46,319 nucleotides of DNA from Chloroflexota bacterium (GTDB lineage Bacteria > Chloroflexota > Anaerolineae > Aggregatilineales > Phototrophicaceae): NCBI GenBank assembly GCA_009840575.1, contig VXNO01000070.1, forward strand, positions 1 through 46,319, given 5' to 3'. The notes below the pieces were generated by a model. It was not told the DNA's origin, did not search any database, and saw nothing but the letters and a program-made list of their open reading frames with translations. Numbering within the stretch: the stretch's first letter is position 1; each line of letters starts with the position of its first letter. Shown here piece by piece: positions 30,060 through 39,510 of this stretch. The translations under genes and the position numbers were made by a program.

Positions 30060-32486
30060 TCAGCCCCCGCCGTATAACGCGCGGTAGATATTGTAGTTGC
30101 GGTAGATGTATTGCACATACTTGCGCGTGGAGTCGATGGTGATTGTCGTCATGAACAGGTCAGGGTCATCGCCAGACAAAGCTCGCCAATCATAGGCGCG
30201 GCCCGGACCGGCATTATACGCCGCCAGCGCCACAATGGGGATTTGGTCGAAGAAGTCTAGCTGTTCATCCAGATAATAGCCGCCGAATTCCACCGCGGCA
30301 TAAGGACGAAAGAGCACGGTGTGTTCATAATTTTGCCAATTCAATTGGTCGGCGATGTATTGCGCTGTGCCGGGGATGACCTGCGTCAAGCCTTTTTCGC
30401 CAGCGCCGGCGGTGGCATAGGCATTAAACAGGCTCTCCTGGCGGATGAGCGACAGCATCAGCAGCGGGTCGAAGCTGCGCTCTAACGCGACTGGCGTGAT
30501 TAAATCAATATAATAGGCGGGGAAGCGCAGGCGGGCGATAGCGGGCGCGGCTTGCAAAGTGCCCTGCCCCGAAGCGATGATGACATCGGCAGCGGCGATG
30601 ATGCTCTCGCGGTATGCGCCCAGTTCGCGCAGGGCAATAGCCAGGCGGTAGCTGTCCAGCGCATTCCCCGCATCCCGCGCTGCGCCCAGCAGTTCTTCGA
30701 ATTCGCCCAGCGCTTCGTCCGTTGCGCCCACCGAGGACAACTCCACGCCACGTAGCCAACGCGGGTCATTGGCGAGCTCGGCGGTCATGCGCCACAAGTC
30801 GCCCGGCGCGTCAATGGCGAAGGCGCTGCGCAACCATTGATCCGCCTCCGCCAGTTCAGCAGCCGGGTCAAAGTCAAAATTGAGCGTGGCTGGCGCTTGG
30901 AAAGGCTGTCTGCCGCTGCGAATATCGCTGGCGCGCGCCGCAAAGTAACTGTCAGGCGCGGCGGATATCGCCTGAGCCAGCGCCAGGTCAGCCGTAGCGG
31001 GGTCCGCCTGCCGCAGCGCCAGCCTGCCCAGCCACAAGTGCGCCGCCGCCTGGTCTTCGCCGCTGGCTAAACTGGCAATGCGCGAATAGAGCGCCGCCGC
31101 GCCCGCCCAGTCTGCCTCGCGCACAGCCGCTGATGCCGCCAGAAATAGCCCGCTGGTCGTCAAATCGTGCTGGGGATACTTATCCGCCAGCTGAATGAAA
31201 AGCTGCCGGGAGAGCGCTGCGTCGCCACCCGTTCCATACAGGTAACCAGCCCGCCAGAGCGCTTCGCCGGCGGCTGCGTTTAGATGGGGATAATCCGCGG
31301 CGATGGCGCGATACAAGTCGATAGCCGCGGCATTATCGCCCGCCAGGAAGCGCGTTCGTCCACGTTCCAGCAGCGCCGCCCCAAAGAGCGCATCACCCGG
31401 ATACAAGTCGATGATGGTCTGGAAGCTAGCTGCCGCCGGCCCGTTATCGCCCAGGTTGCGCTGCGCCCGCCCCAGCAGCAGGTACAGCTCCGCTGAGGGC
31501 GCGCCCGCTGCCAAGGCGCTGCTGAAAGCATCGACCGCCGCCGCCCATTCGCCCGCCGCGAAAGCCGCTTTTCCGCGCTCAAATGGCGGCACGGCATAGC
31601 CCAGTTGGTCCAACAGAAGTTGCGCCTGCCAGGCAGTGGCTGTGCCAGCATAGTCGGCGACGACAGCTTGCAGCCTCGCTACAATCTGCGCGGTATCGCC
31701 GCCCAGCCACAAAGCCTGCGCCGCGCTGAGAGCGATATAGGCGCGGTAGGGCTGGTTACGCGCGACCGCCAGCACGGCGTCGTATTGCTCGACAGCCTGG
31801 TCAGGATAGCCTAGGTTGATATAGACCTGCGCCACTTTTTCACGCAGCGCCAGCAGCGGCACCAACGAGCGCGAGGCATCGGCAGCCAGCGCATAATTCT
31901 CCAGCGCCGCAGTGATTTCGCCCAGCGCAATCTGCGCATCGGCAATCCGCTCATAGGCATAGCTGTCAATCAAGCCGGGCTTCAGCGCCAGATATTGCCG
32001 CAAGTCGTCGATGGCGAGCTGCCATAGCGACAAGCCCAAACGGGCATCGCCGCGCAAGAAATAGGCTTGGGCGGTCTGCCCGGCATCGGGGTATTCTGTG
32101 ATGAAGCGGCTTAAGGCATCGGCGGCATTTTGAAAATAGCCCGCCCGCAGCGCAATCTGTCCATAGCGAAACAGGGCGGCGGCGCGCTGATCGGCCGGGA
32201 GGTTCTCGCCAGCATCGAGCAGGCGCAGGTAGGCTTCGGCGGCGGCTTCCAGATAGCCATTATGAGCCAAGGCCTTGGCGTCTGTGAACAGGCTTGCCGA
32301 GTCGTTGGCTTGCGGCTGCGGAGTCGGCGGGGTTAGCGTGGCTGGGCGGGGCGTGGCGGTAACAACGATGATTTGGCTGGCGTTGACGGTGGGCGCGGGC
32401 GGCTCCGGCTTGCGGATATTGCAGCCGCATGCCAGCAGGCACAGCAACAATCCCAGCGCGCGCATAATCGGCAACTGCGGCGACAT
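30060..32486 (-). CDS. Lipoprotein lytic murein transglycosylase with TPR-like repeats (Slt70-like)
   Basis: The 808-residue protein cleaves peptidoglycan to 1,6-anhydro products. It starts with a lipoprotein signal (MRALGLLLCLLACGC within the first 25 residues), has a Pro/Thr linker (TATPRPATLTPPTPQPQ), then about 500 residues of helical TPR-like repeats. The C-terminal SLT domain has catalytic E684 in SLIRQESLFNAYATAGAGEK, then GLTQVIPGTAQYIAD and AAYNAGPGRAYDW. ATG 32486 lies one base after the preceding stop (TAG-C-ATG); earlier in-frame ATGs would overlap that gene. Last gene of a coupled three-gene run. Confidence 0.9.
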   Translation of the reverse strand: MSPQLPIMRALGLLLCLLACGCNIRKPEPPAPTVNASQIIVVTATPRPATLTPPTPQPQANDSASLFTDAKALAHNGYLEAAAEAYLRLLDAGENLPADQRAAALFRYGQIALRAGYFQNAADALSRFITEYPDAGQTAQAYFLRGDARLGLSLWQLAIDDLRQYLALKPGLIDSYAYERIADAQIALGEITAALENYALAADASRSLVPLLALREKVAQVYINLGYPDQAVEQYDAVLAVARNQPYRAYIALSAAQALWLGGDTAQIVARLQAVVADYAGTATAWQAQLLLDQLGYAVPPFERGKAAFAAGEWAAAVDAFSSALAAGAPSAELYLLLGRAQRNLGDNGPAAASFQTIIDLYPGDALFGAALLERGRTRFLAGDNAAAIDLYRAIAADYPHLNAAAGEALWRAGYLYGTGGDAALSRQLFIQLADKYPQHDLTTSGLFLAASAAVREADWAGAAALYSRIASLASGEDQAAAHLWLGRLALRQADPATADLALAQAISAAPDSYFAARASDIRSGRQPFQAPATLNFDFDPAAELAEADQWLRSAFAIDAPGDLWRMTAELANDPRWLRGVELSSVGATDEALGEFEELLGAARDAGNALDSYRLAIALRELGAYRESIIAAADVIIASGQGTLQAAPAIARLRFPAYYIDLITPVALERSFDPLLMLSLIRQESLFNAYATAGAGEKGLTQVIPGTAQYIADQLNWQNYEHTVLFRPYAAVEFGGYYLDEQLDFFDQIPIVALAAYNAGPGRAYDWRALSGDDPDLFMTTITIDSTRKYVQYIYRNYNIYRALYGGG

Positions 32487-32487
32487 G

Positions 32488-32958
32488 CTAGTGTTCTTGG
32501 GTATGTGCGGCGGGCGGCAGCAGCTCGCCAGCCAGCCAAGGCATGCCATAGCCGATAGCCAGGTGGCCCGCTTCCGCCAGCGCCTTGCCCAGCGAGTCGG
32601 TATCGGAATAAGCCCACCAATGGTCGGCGGCGGGCAGAATCATGACGCCGAAGTCGGATACGACCAGTTGGCTCAAGCTGCGCGCGGCGAGCATATCCCC
32701 CGCCAAGGAGCGCGAAAGCTGCACGCGGAATCGGGAGGGCGCGCCGGCCGACCAAGCTGAATCGCTATAGACCAAAGCCTGGAAGTCGATCATACCGCGC
32801 GAGCCATCTTCGAAAGCCTTGACGAAGCAAAACTTGCCGCCCGCCCATTGGAGGGGCGCGTTCGCCAAGTGGTAGCCAGCCGCCGCGAATGCCTGCCCCA
32901 GCACAGTGCGCAGCAACGTGCCGAAGTAGTCCTGCGCCGCTTGTCGTTCGGGCAGCAT
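32488..32958 (-). CDS. Small protein of unknown function in the thioredoxin-domain/transglycosylase run
   Basis: The 156-residue protein is not recognised. It begins LPERQAAQDYFGTLLRTVLG and contains WAGGKFCFVKAFEDGSRGMI, FRVQLSRSLAGDML, SDFGVMILPAADHWWAYSD. No signal peptide or membrane segment is seen, so it is probably cytoplasmic alpha/beta. It is translationally coupled on both sides: TGATG overlap with the preceding gene and TAG-C-ATG with the following one. Confidence 0.7.
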   Translation of the reverse strand: MLPERQAAQDYFGTLLRTVLGQAFAAAGYHLANAPLQWAGGKFCFVKAFEDGSRGMIDFQALVYSDSAWSAGAPSRFRVQLSRSLAGDMLAARSLSQLVVSDFGVMILPAADHWWAYSDTDSLGKALAEAGHLAIGYGMPWLAGELLPPAAHTQEH

Positions 32959-35024
32959 CAGACCTCCGCCAGCAGCGCTGCGGTTTCGGAGGCGCTGTGC
33001 ACGGGCAGGCGGCAGGCGAAGTCGCGGCAGACATAGACCGTCGTGCGTCCATTGAGCAATTTTCGCCCCTGCAGCAGCGGGATAGCAGAGGGCGCAGCGT
33101 CATCGGGTTGCTGCGCGCTGATGAGGTTCGGGCGATAAGGCTGCCGCAGCTCGCGTAAGACTTCCTGCACCTTAGCCGATTCCAATCCACCGACCAGGGC
33201 AACCTCGGCGAACCCACTCACCAGCGAGTCGACAGCGATGAGTGATTGCGCGAAGGCTTGCGGCACCTGCGGCATCACATCCGACAATTTACGCAGAACT
33301 TCACGCGCGGCGTCGGCATAGCGCGCCTCGCCCGTATAGGCAGCCAGTCGTAATAGCTGGGTCGCCAACATGCCATTGCCCGAAGGCGTCACATTGTCTT
33401 GCAGATTGCGCGGGCGCACGATTAATTTTTCGTGGTCGGCGCTGGTATCGTAGAAGCCGCCATCGTCGGCGTGGAAGTGCTGCAAAGCCGCATCCGCCAA
33501 TTGTTGCGCCGCAGAGAAATAGCGCTCGGCGTAGGTCGCTTGATAGAGCTCGAGCAAGGCGTCGATCAGGTTGGCATAGTCTTCCAGGTAGCCATTCAAT
33601 TTGCTGTGCCCCGCCTTGTGGCTGCGCCAGAGCCGGCTGCCTTCGCGCAGCATCTGCCGCAGCAGGAAGTCGCCCGCCCGTTGCGCCGCCGCCAGGTAAT
33701 CCGCCCGCCCGAATACACGCGCCGCTTCCGCCAGGCTGGCCAGCATCAGCCCATTCCAACTGCACAGGATTTTATCGTCCAAGCCCGGTGGCATCCGTTC
33801 GCTGCGGACGGCATACAAGCGCGCCTTGATTTGTTCCAGCGCTGATTCCAGCTCGGGCAGCGGCATACCTAACTCGGCGGCTGTTTTACGCAGCGGGCGT
33901 GGCAGGTGCAGGATATTCGCGCCTTCGAAGTTGCCGCGCGCGCTCATGCCGAAGGTCTCGATACAAATTTCCAAGGCGCGGGGCAGTTCTTCTCCCAGCG
34001 GCGACAAGGCTTCACGAGCCTCGTCTATCGTCCAGACGAAGAACCTGCCTTCTTCGCCTTCGCTGTCGGCATCAGTCGCGCTGTAGAAGCCGCCTGCCGG
34101 CGCGGTCATCTCGCGCAGGATGTAATCCAGGATGTCTTCGGCGATTGCGCGGAAAGACTCGTCGCGGGTGATTTGCCAGACGTGCAGGTAGAGTCGGCTG
34201 AGCTGGGCGTTGTCATAGAGCATCTTCTCAAAATGCGGCACGAGCCAATGCGCATCCACGCTGTAACGCGCGAAGCCGCCGCCGATTTGGTCGTAGATGC
34301 CGCCCGCGGCCATCTTGCCCAATGTGAAAGTAACCAGGCGCAGCGCTTCTGTATCGCCCGTCCGCGCATGCTGCCGCAGCAGAAACTCCAGGCTGATGGG
34401 GTTGGGGAATTTCGGCTGGCTGCCAAAGCCGCCTTGCTCGCGGTCCATGCCCTCCATGAGTTTCGCGGCTGCTGTATTGAGCATGGTCGGGTTAAGCCCG
34501 CTGTCATCGGGGCGGCCAATAGCGATGACATCACGGCGCAGCGCTTGATGCAGGCTGGCGGCTTGTTGCTCCAGTTCTTGGCGGCGCTTGCGGTAGGCAT
34601 CGTGGATACCGTGCAGCAACTGCGTAAAGGACGGCATGCCATAACGCGGCGTCTTGGGATAATAGGTGCCGCCATAGAAGGGGCGGCCATCGGGCAGCAG
34701 GAATGCCGTGAGGGGCCAGCCGCCCTGCCCTGCCAGCGCCTGCACCGCGCCCATGTAAATATCGTCCACATCCGGTCGCTCTTCGCGGTCGACCTTGATA
34801 TTGACGAAGAGGGCGTTCATCATGGCGGCGGTAGCGGCGTCTTCAAAGCTCTCGTGCGCCATCACATGGCACCAGTGGCAAGCGCTGTAGCCGATGCTGA
34901 GCAGCACGGGCTTGTCCTGCTCGCGCGCCAGTTGGAAGGCCGTCGCGCCCCAAGGATGCCAATCGACCGGGTTATCAGCATGCTGCAGCAAGTAGGGGCT
35001 GCTCTCGTCTTTGAGTCGATTCAT
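32958..35024 (-). CDS. Thioredoxin-domain protein of the YyaL/DUF255 (SSP411) family
   Basis: The 688-residue protein combines an N-terminal thioredoxin-like DUF255 domain with an (alpha/alpha)6 toroid similar to glycoside hydrolase families. Seen are [20 protein letters not shown], then CxxC in [20 protein letters not shown] (C49, C52), [36 protein letters not shown], and in the toroid [37 protein letters not shown] and [16 protein letters not shown]. Function is unsettled in bacteria. ATG 35024 is the family start; an in-frame ATG at 35075 adds a non-family leader. Its stop overlaps the next start (TGATG). Confidence 0.93.
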   Translation of the reverse strand: MNRLKDESSPYLLQHADNPVDWHPWGATAFQLAREQDKPVLLSIGYSACHWCHVMAHESFEDAATAAMMNALFVNIKVDREERPDVDDIYMGAVQALAGQGGWPLTAFLLPDGRPFYGGTYYPKTPRYGMPSFTQLLHGIHDAYRKRRQELEQQAASLHQALRRDVIAIGRPDDSGLNPTMLNTAAAKLMEGMDREQGGFGSQPKFPNPISLEFLLRQHARTGDTEALRLVTFTLGKMAAGGIYDQIGGGFARYSVDAHWLVPHFEKMLYDNAQLSRLYLHVWQITRDESFRAIAEDILDYILREMTAPAGGFYSATDADSEGEEGRFFVWTIDEAREALSPLGEELPRALEICIETFGMSARGNFEGANILHLPRPLRKTAAELGMPLPELESALEQIKARLYAVRSERMPPGLDDKILCSWNGLMLASLAEAARVFGRADYLAAAQRAGDFLLRQMLREGSRLWRSHKAGHSKLNGYLEDYANLIDALLELYQATYAERYFSAAQQLADAALQHFHADDGGFYDTSADHEKLIVRPRNLQDNVTPSGNGMLATQLLRLAAYTGEARYADAAREVLRKLSDVMPQVPQAFAQSLIAVDSLVSGFAEVALVGGLESAKVQEVLRELRQPYRPNLISAQQPDDAAPSAIPLLQGRKLLNGRTTVYVCRDFACRLPVHSASETAALLAEV

Positions 35025-35267
35025 GGTTCTGCCTTTGCTGGGCGGTAATCCGCTCGTCACAAACATAGCCGACAATGCCAGCTTTGCCTATCGTCAGTGA
35101 TAGCCAGCAACCGACCCGCCACAAGCCGCGTAAATAGTGGTAACATAGTGATGCTGGCTCCTTAAGTCCCCGCGGTCGCGTCTGTTCTTATACAAGTCTT
35201 GCATGACGGCTTAGGCAGTTGGGCTATACTTAGCATACGAAGGCATTGACGAAGGGTTTGTCGCTCC

Positions 35268-37259
35268 ATGCAATTTTGGGATAACAACAACGACGAGCAA
35301 CCACCGGACAACAACCGCCGCCCGCCACAGCCGCCGCCGAACTGGCGTAGGTGGGTTTCGCCGGGCTTGCTGGTGCTGGTGCTGGTACTGATGTTGATTT
35401 CGTCGCCGGGCTTGCTGGGCGGCGTCTCGTCCACAACCGAGGTCACCTATTCGGATGTCTACGAGCAGGTGCAGCGCAATAATGTCGAATCCCTGGATTT
35501 TCGTGACAACGTATCGGTCAGTGGCAAGTTCCGCAGCGGCGTTATCATCACCACAGCCACGGGCCGTTCGCAGAGCATCTCCAGCTTCAGCGCCGAGTTG
35601 CCGCCCTATGCTGGTGCTTTGCTGCTGGAGCTGGCGCACGAGCGCGGCGATATAGCCATAGACGGCAACTGGACACAGACATCGCCTTGGCTGGGTTTGC
35701 TCTTCAATTTCCTGCCGCTGGTCTTGATCATCCTCTTCTTCGTTTGGATGGGGCGGCGCGCGCAAGGGCAGATGAATGGCATCTTCTCGTTCGGACAATC
35801 ACAGGCGCGCGAAAAAACGCCGGAGATGCCCAGTGTCAAATTTGACGATGTAGCTGGGCAAGACGCCGCCAAGTTGGAATTGAACGAAGTCGTCGACTTC
35901 CTCAAGCAGCCTGAAAAGTATGTCAAGGTCGGCGCGAAGGTGCCGCGCGGCGTGCTGTTGATCGGACCGCCGGGCACGGGCAAGACGCTTATGGCGCGCG
36001 CCGTCGCTGGCGAAGCCAATGTCGCCTTCTTCAGCATCGCCGCCTCGGAGTTTGTGGAGATGTTCGTGGGCGTGGGCGCTTCCCGCGTGCGTGATTTGTT
36101 CAAAAAAGCCAAAGACAATGCGCCCGCCATCATCTTCGTCGATGAGATCGACGCGGTTGGTCGGCGGCGCGGCACGGGCTTGGGCGGCGGCCACGACGAG
36201 CGTGAACAGACGCTCAACCAACTGCTTTCGGAGATGGACGGCTTCGACAACGACACCAATATCGTCATGGTCGCCGCCACCAACCGCCCTGATGTGCTAG
36301 ACCCCGCCTTGCTGCGGCCCGGTCGCTTTGATCGCCAGATCACAGTCGACCTGCCCGATGTCAAAGGCAGGCACGAAATCCTCAAAATCCACACCAAGAA
36401 CAAGCCGCTGGGCAAGAATGTCGAGCTAGAGGCTTTGGCGCGCGCTACCATGGGTTTTTCGGGCGCGGATATCGCCAACCTGGCTAACGAAGCCGCCATG
36501 CACGCCGCCCGCTACGACCGCCGCTTGATCACCATGTCAGATTTCACCACCGCCTACGAGCGCATCCGCCTGGGCACAAAGCGACCGCCGCTTTCCAACG
36601 AGAAAGACCGCCGCATCACCGCCTTTCATGAAGCCGGGCACGCGCTGGTTTCCTTCTTAATCCCCGATGCCATGGCGCTGCTGAAGACGACCATCATCCC
36701 GCGCGGGCGGGCGCTGGGCGTGGCATTTTATATGCCCAAAGACGACTCGCTGCATCAATCGCGCAAGCAACTGGAAGCCTTCATCCGCGTGGGCTTGGCT
36801 GGGCGCATCGCCGAAGAAATCGTCTTTGATGATGTTACGACCGGCGCAGCCAATGACATTCAGCAAGTAACGCAGATCGCGCGGCGCATGGTCAAGATGT
36901 TTGGCATGAGCGACTCGGTGGGCATGGTCAATTATGGCGACGACACCGACCAGCCCTTCCTCGGCTATTCCATCGCCAGCGGCCGCGACTACAGCGATGA
37001 CACCGCCGCCAAGCTGGATGCAGAAATCAAGCGCATCATCGATGTCGCCTACGAAGAAACCCGCCAACTGCTGCAAGCCCACCGCGATAGCCTGGATGAG
37101 CTGGCGGCGGCGCTGCTGGAAAAAGAAACCGTCGAGCGCGATGAGATCCGCCGCATCCTGGGCTTGGACGACGATACTGACGACGTCTTGCCCGATGCCG
37201 TCGCCAAGCACCTGCGCGAAAGCCCGGTCGCCGAGCCAAATGGAGCCGGCGCGACCTGA
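35268..37259 (+). CDS. ftsH: ATP-dependent zinc metalloprotease FtsH
   Basis: FtsH is a membrane-bound hexameric AAA+ protease that degrades unassembled membrane proteins and regulators. The 663 residues show TM1 (about 31-51), an extracytoplasmic domain, TM2 (about 141-161), AAA+ with Walker A GPPGTGKT (233-240), Walker [38 protein letters not shown], and the zinc site [10 protein letters not shown] (HEAGH 454-458). The N-terminus is Asn/Pro-rich. TATACT at 35225-35230 may be its -10 box. It is divergent from the thioredoxin-domain gene; the 243 bp between them otherwise shows only a CTATC/GATAG palindrome. It converges with the EF-G-like gene. Confidence 0.97.
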   Translation: MQFWDNNNDEQPPDNNRRPPQPPPNWRRWVSPGLLVLVLVLMLISSPGLLGGVSSTTEVTYSDVYEQVQRNNVESLDFRDNVSVSGKFRSGVIITTATGRSQSISSFSAELPPYAGALLLELAHERGDIAIDGNWTQTSPWLGLLFNFLPLVLIILFFVWMGRRAQGQMNGIFSFGQSQAREKTPEMPSVKFDDVAGQDAAKLELNEVVDFLKQPEKYVKVGAKVPRGVLLIGPPGTGKTLMARAVAGEANVAFFSIAASEFVEMFVGVGASRVRDLFKKAKDNAPAIIFVDEIDAVGRRRGTGLGGGHDEREQTLNQLLSEMDGFDNDTNIVMVAATNRPDVLDPALLRPGRFDRQITVDLPDVKGRHEILKIHTKNKPLGKNVELEALARATMGFSGADIANLANEAAMHAARYDRRLITMSDFTTAYERIRLGTKRPPLSNEKDRRITAFHEAGHALVSFLIPDAMALLKTTIIPRGRALGVAFYMPKDDSLHQSRKQLEAFIRVGLAGRIAEEIVFDDVTTGAANDIQQVTQIARRMVKMFGMSDSVGMVNYGDDTDQPFLGYSIASGRDYSDDTAAKLDAEIKRIIDVAYEETRQLLQAHRDSLDELAAALLEKETVERDEIRRILGLDDDTDDVLPDAVAKHLRESPVAEPNGAGAT

Positions 37260-37267
37260 CCACAACA

Positions 37268-37320
37268 AATAGGGGCGAGTCATCGCCTCGCTCCTACACC
37301 AGTCCTGTGTGCCTCCATGG
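37268..37320 (-). repeat. Dispersed repeat, copy 8, between convergent genes
   Basis: Read on the minus strand: GGCACACAGGACTGGTGTAG, GAGCGAGGCGATGACTCGCC. The core folds as GGGGCGAG/CTCGCTCC with a 7-nt loop. It lies exactly between the stops of ftsH and the EF-G-like gene and could help end both transcripts, although no T-run is present. Confidence 0.65.
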
Positions 37321-37333
37321 GGGGCGAGAGCTA

Positions 37334-39397
37334 TCAGCCCTCGTCCGACTCAGCAGCGGCGATAATCTCGTCCTGCACATAAGCCGGGACGCGATCATAA
37401 CGATTGAAGTCCATCGTATAAATGCCGCGACCGCCCGACATAGAGCGCAGGTCATTGCCATAGCGCAGCATCTCCGCCAGCGGCACTTCGGCGGTTACGA
37501 TGCTTTTTATACCGACGGTATCCATGCCTTGCACACGTCCGCGCCGCGTGTTCAAGTCGCTCATGATATCGCCCATCATCGCCTCAGGCACAGTGATGCG
37601 CACATCCATTATCGGCTCCAGCAAAACCGGCTTGGCTTTGCGGAAGGCAGCACGGAAGGCTTCCCTGCCCGCGATTTGGAAGGCGATGTCTTTGGAATCG
37701 ACTGGGTGCTCCTTGCCATCAAAGACGATGACCTTGACACGCTCGACCGGGAAGCCGGCGATGACGCCATCGGGCAGCACGGCGCGGATGCCTTTCTCGG
37801 TGGATGAGACGAATTGCTGCGAAATCGCCCCGCCGAAGACTTTTGACTCGAAGGCAAAGGCATCTTCAGCCGGCTCAACTTTGAGATCGACACGGCCATA
37901 TTGCCCCGCGCCGCCGGTCTGCTTCTTGTGCGTATAACTGGAATCGGCATTGCCGGTGATGGTCTCGCGGTAGGGCACTTTGGGCATTTCGGTATCGATG
38001 TTCACGCCCAATGCTTCCGCCCGCTTGAGGGTAACTTCCAGGTGGATCTGCCCCATGCCTTCCAGCACAGTCTGGCGGGTATCGCTATCTTGACGCCAGC
38101 GCAGGGTTGGGTCGGCATCGCAGAGGTTGCTGAGCGTGGGTCCCATCTTGGCGCTGTCGGCTTGTCCGCGCGGGTTCACGGCCAGCATATACAGCGGCGC
38201 GGGGAAATCGGGCGCAGTTACACGCAGGCTGGTGTCCGTGTCGACGAAAGTATCGCCGGTCTTGGTATCGGAGAGCTTGGCCACGACGCCGATGTCCCCG
38301 GCATGAAGGGTCTTGACCGGGAATTGCTCTTTGCCGCGCATCACAAACAGGGCGTTGAACCGTTCATCCGCGCCGCTGCGGGCGTTGATGTTGCGGCCGT
38401 CATTGGAGATCGTGCCTGAGAAGATGCGGAAGTAATTCAACGTGCCGACGAAGCGGTCGTTCAAGGTCTTGAAGACATAAGCGACCAGGGGATCATCGTC
38501 GCTCTGCGGGGCAGCCAGGGTGTCAGCTTCGCCAGCGCGCTCGATAGCTACGTTGCGCTCGGCAGGCGCGGTAGTGTAGGCGACCAGCGCTTCGAGAAAA
38601 GGCACAGTGCCGATATTCTCGGTGGCGGATATTGCGAAGACGGGCACCGTCTTGAGGATTGTCGAGCGCGAGGCTTTGCGCATGCCATCGCGGATTTCGT
38701 CGAAGCTCAGGGTTTCTTCTTCGAAGTACTTTTCCAGCAGGTCGTCATCCGCTTCGGCGGCCGCTTCCATCAGCGCCATGTTGGCTTCTTCAAGCGCATC
38801 CGCGTATTCAGCCGGCAAATCCACCCGCTCTGCCCCAGCGCCGAAGTAGGCTTTTTGGGTGAGCGCGTTGCCAACGCCATCAAAAGGCGCATTGTGCCCG
38901 ATGGGCAAAGCAACCGGGATGAACTTGTAATCCCCAAATTGCCCGCTCAGTTGCTCCAGCACGGCATCATAATCGGCATTGTCGCGGTCCATCTTGTTGA
39001 TGACAACCATGATGGGCTGCTCACAGAGTCGCGCGAATTCCCAAGCCAGCTCGGTGCCCACCTCGACGCCGGCCACGGCATCGACGACTACGATGACGGC
39101 ATCGGCGACCAGGATGGCATTTTTTAGCTCGCCTTGGAAGTCGGTGAAGCCGGGCGTATCCAGGATGTTTATCTTGTGGTCCTGGAATTCGACGGGCACC
39201 AGCGAAGTCGACAGCGAGAGGCTTCGCTCCCGTTCTTCATCGTCCCAATCCGAGACCATATTGCCTTCCGAGATGTGTCCCTGGCGCGTGGTTGCGCCGG
39301 TGTTATACAAGAGCGCCTCGACCAGCGAAGTCTTGCCGCTGCTCTGATGCCCAACCAAGGCGACATTTCTGATTTTGTCCGATTGATATTCTTTCAT
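37334..39397 (-). CDS. Elongation factor G-like GTPase (EF-G2 type)
   Basis: The 687-residue protein has the five-domain EF-G layout. GTPase motifs are GHQSSGKT (16-23), DTPGF (80-84) and NKMD (134-137). Switch I reads ERERSLSLSTSLVP rather than the RGITI of canonical EF-G, typical of EF-G-like paralogues. Domain IV carries THKKQTGGAGQYGRVDLKVE and ends with GRGIYTMDFNRYDRVPAYVQ. Paralogues of this type may not drive normal translocation. ATG 39397 starts at the conserved KIRNVALVGH region; a 67-codon extension upstream covers the promoter and is rejected. It converges with ftsH. Confidence 0.88.
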   Translation of the reverse strand: MKEYQSDKIRNVALVGHQSSGKTSLVEALLYNTGATTRQGHISEGNMVSDWDDEERERSLSLSTSLVPVEFQDHKINILDTPGFTDFQGELKNAILVADAVIVVVDAVAGVEVGTELAWEFARLCEQPIMVVINKMDRDNADYDAVLEQLSGQFGDYKFIPVALPIGHNAPFDGVGNALTQKAYFGAGAERVDLPAEYADALEEANMALMEAAAEADDDLLEKYFEEETLSFDEIRDGMRKASRSTILKTVPVFAISATENIGTVPFLEALVAYTTAPAERNVAIERAGEADTLAAPQSDDDPLVAYVFKTLNDRFVGTLNYFRIFSGTISNDGRNINARSGADERFNALFVMRGKEQFPVKTLHAGDIGVVAKLSDTKTGDTFVDTDTSLRVTAPDFPAPLYMLAVNPRGQADSAKMGPTLSNLCDADPTLRWRQDSDTRQTVLEGMGQIHLEVTLKRAEALGVNIDTEMPKVPYRETITGNADSSYTHKKQTGGAGQYGRVDLKVEPAEDAFAFESKVFGGAISQQFVSSTEKGIRAVLPDGVIAGFPVERVKVIVFDGKEHPVDSKDIAFQIAGREAFRAAFRKAKPVLLEPIMDVRITVPEAMMGDIMSDLNTRRGRVQGMDTVGIKSIVTAEVPLAEMLRYGNDLRSMSGGRGIYTMDFNRYDRVPAYVQDEIIAAAESDEG

Positions 39398-39481
39398 ACT
39401 GGAGGCTGCCTCCCATTGCGCCGGCGCTGGCGCATCAAAATTGTGACAAAGCGGCTGCGAAATGCGCCGCGATAAAGACGG

Positions 39482-39510
39482 ATTGTAAAGGCGGGGCGCG
39501 CTATCGTCAA
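39482..39510 (-). promoter_or_regulatory. Promoter of the EF-G-like gene, overlapping the glyA/gcvT stop codon
   Basis: On the minus strand TTGACG (39510-39505), a 17-bp spacer and TACAAT (39487-39482). The -35 box contains the TGA stop of the glyA/gcvT gene (39509-39507). The start near 39475 leaves a leader of about 78 nt. Confidence 0.6.

Noticed and set aside
33906-35048. Long open frame antisense to the thioredoxin-domain gene (380 codons)
   Set aside because: Same GC effect; composition is Gln/Arg/Ala-rich and the opposite strand has a strong family match.
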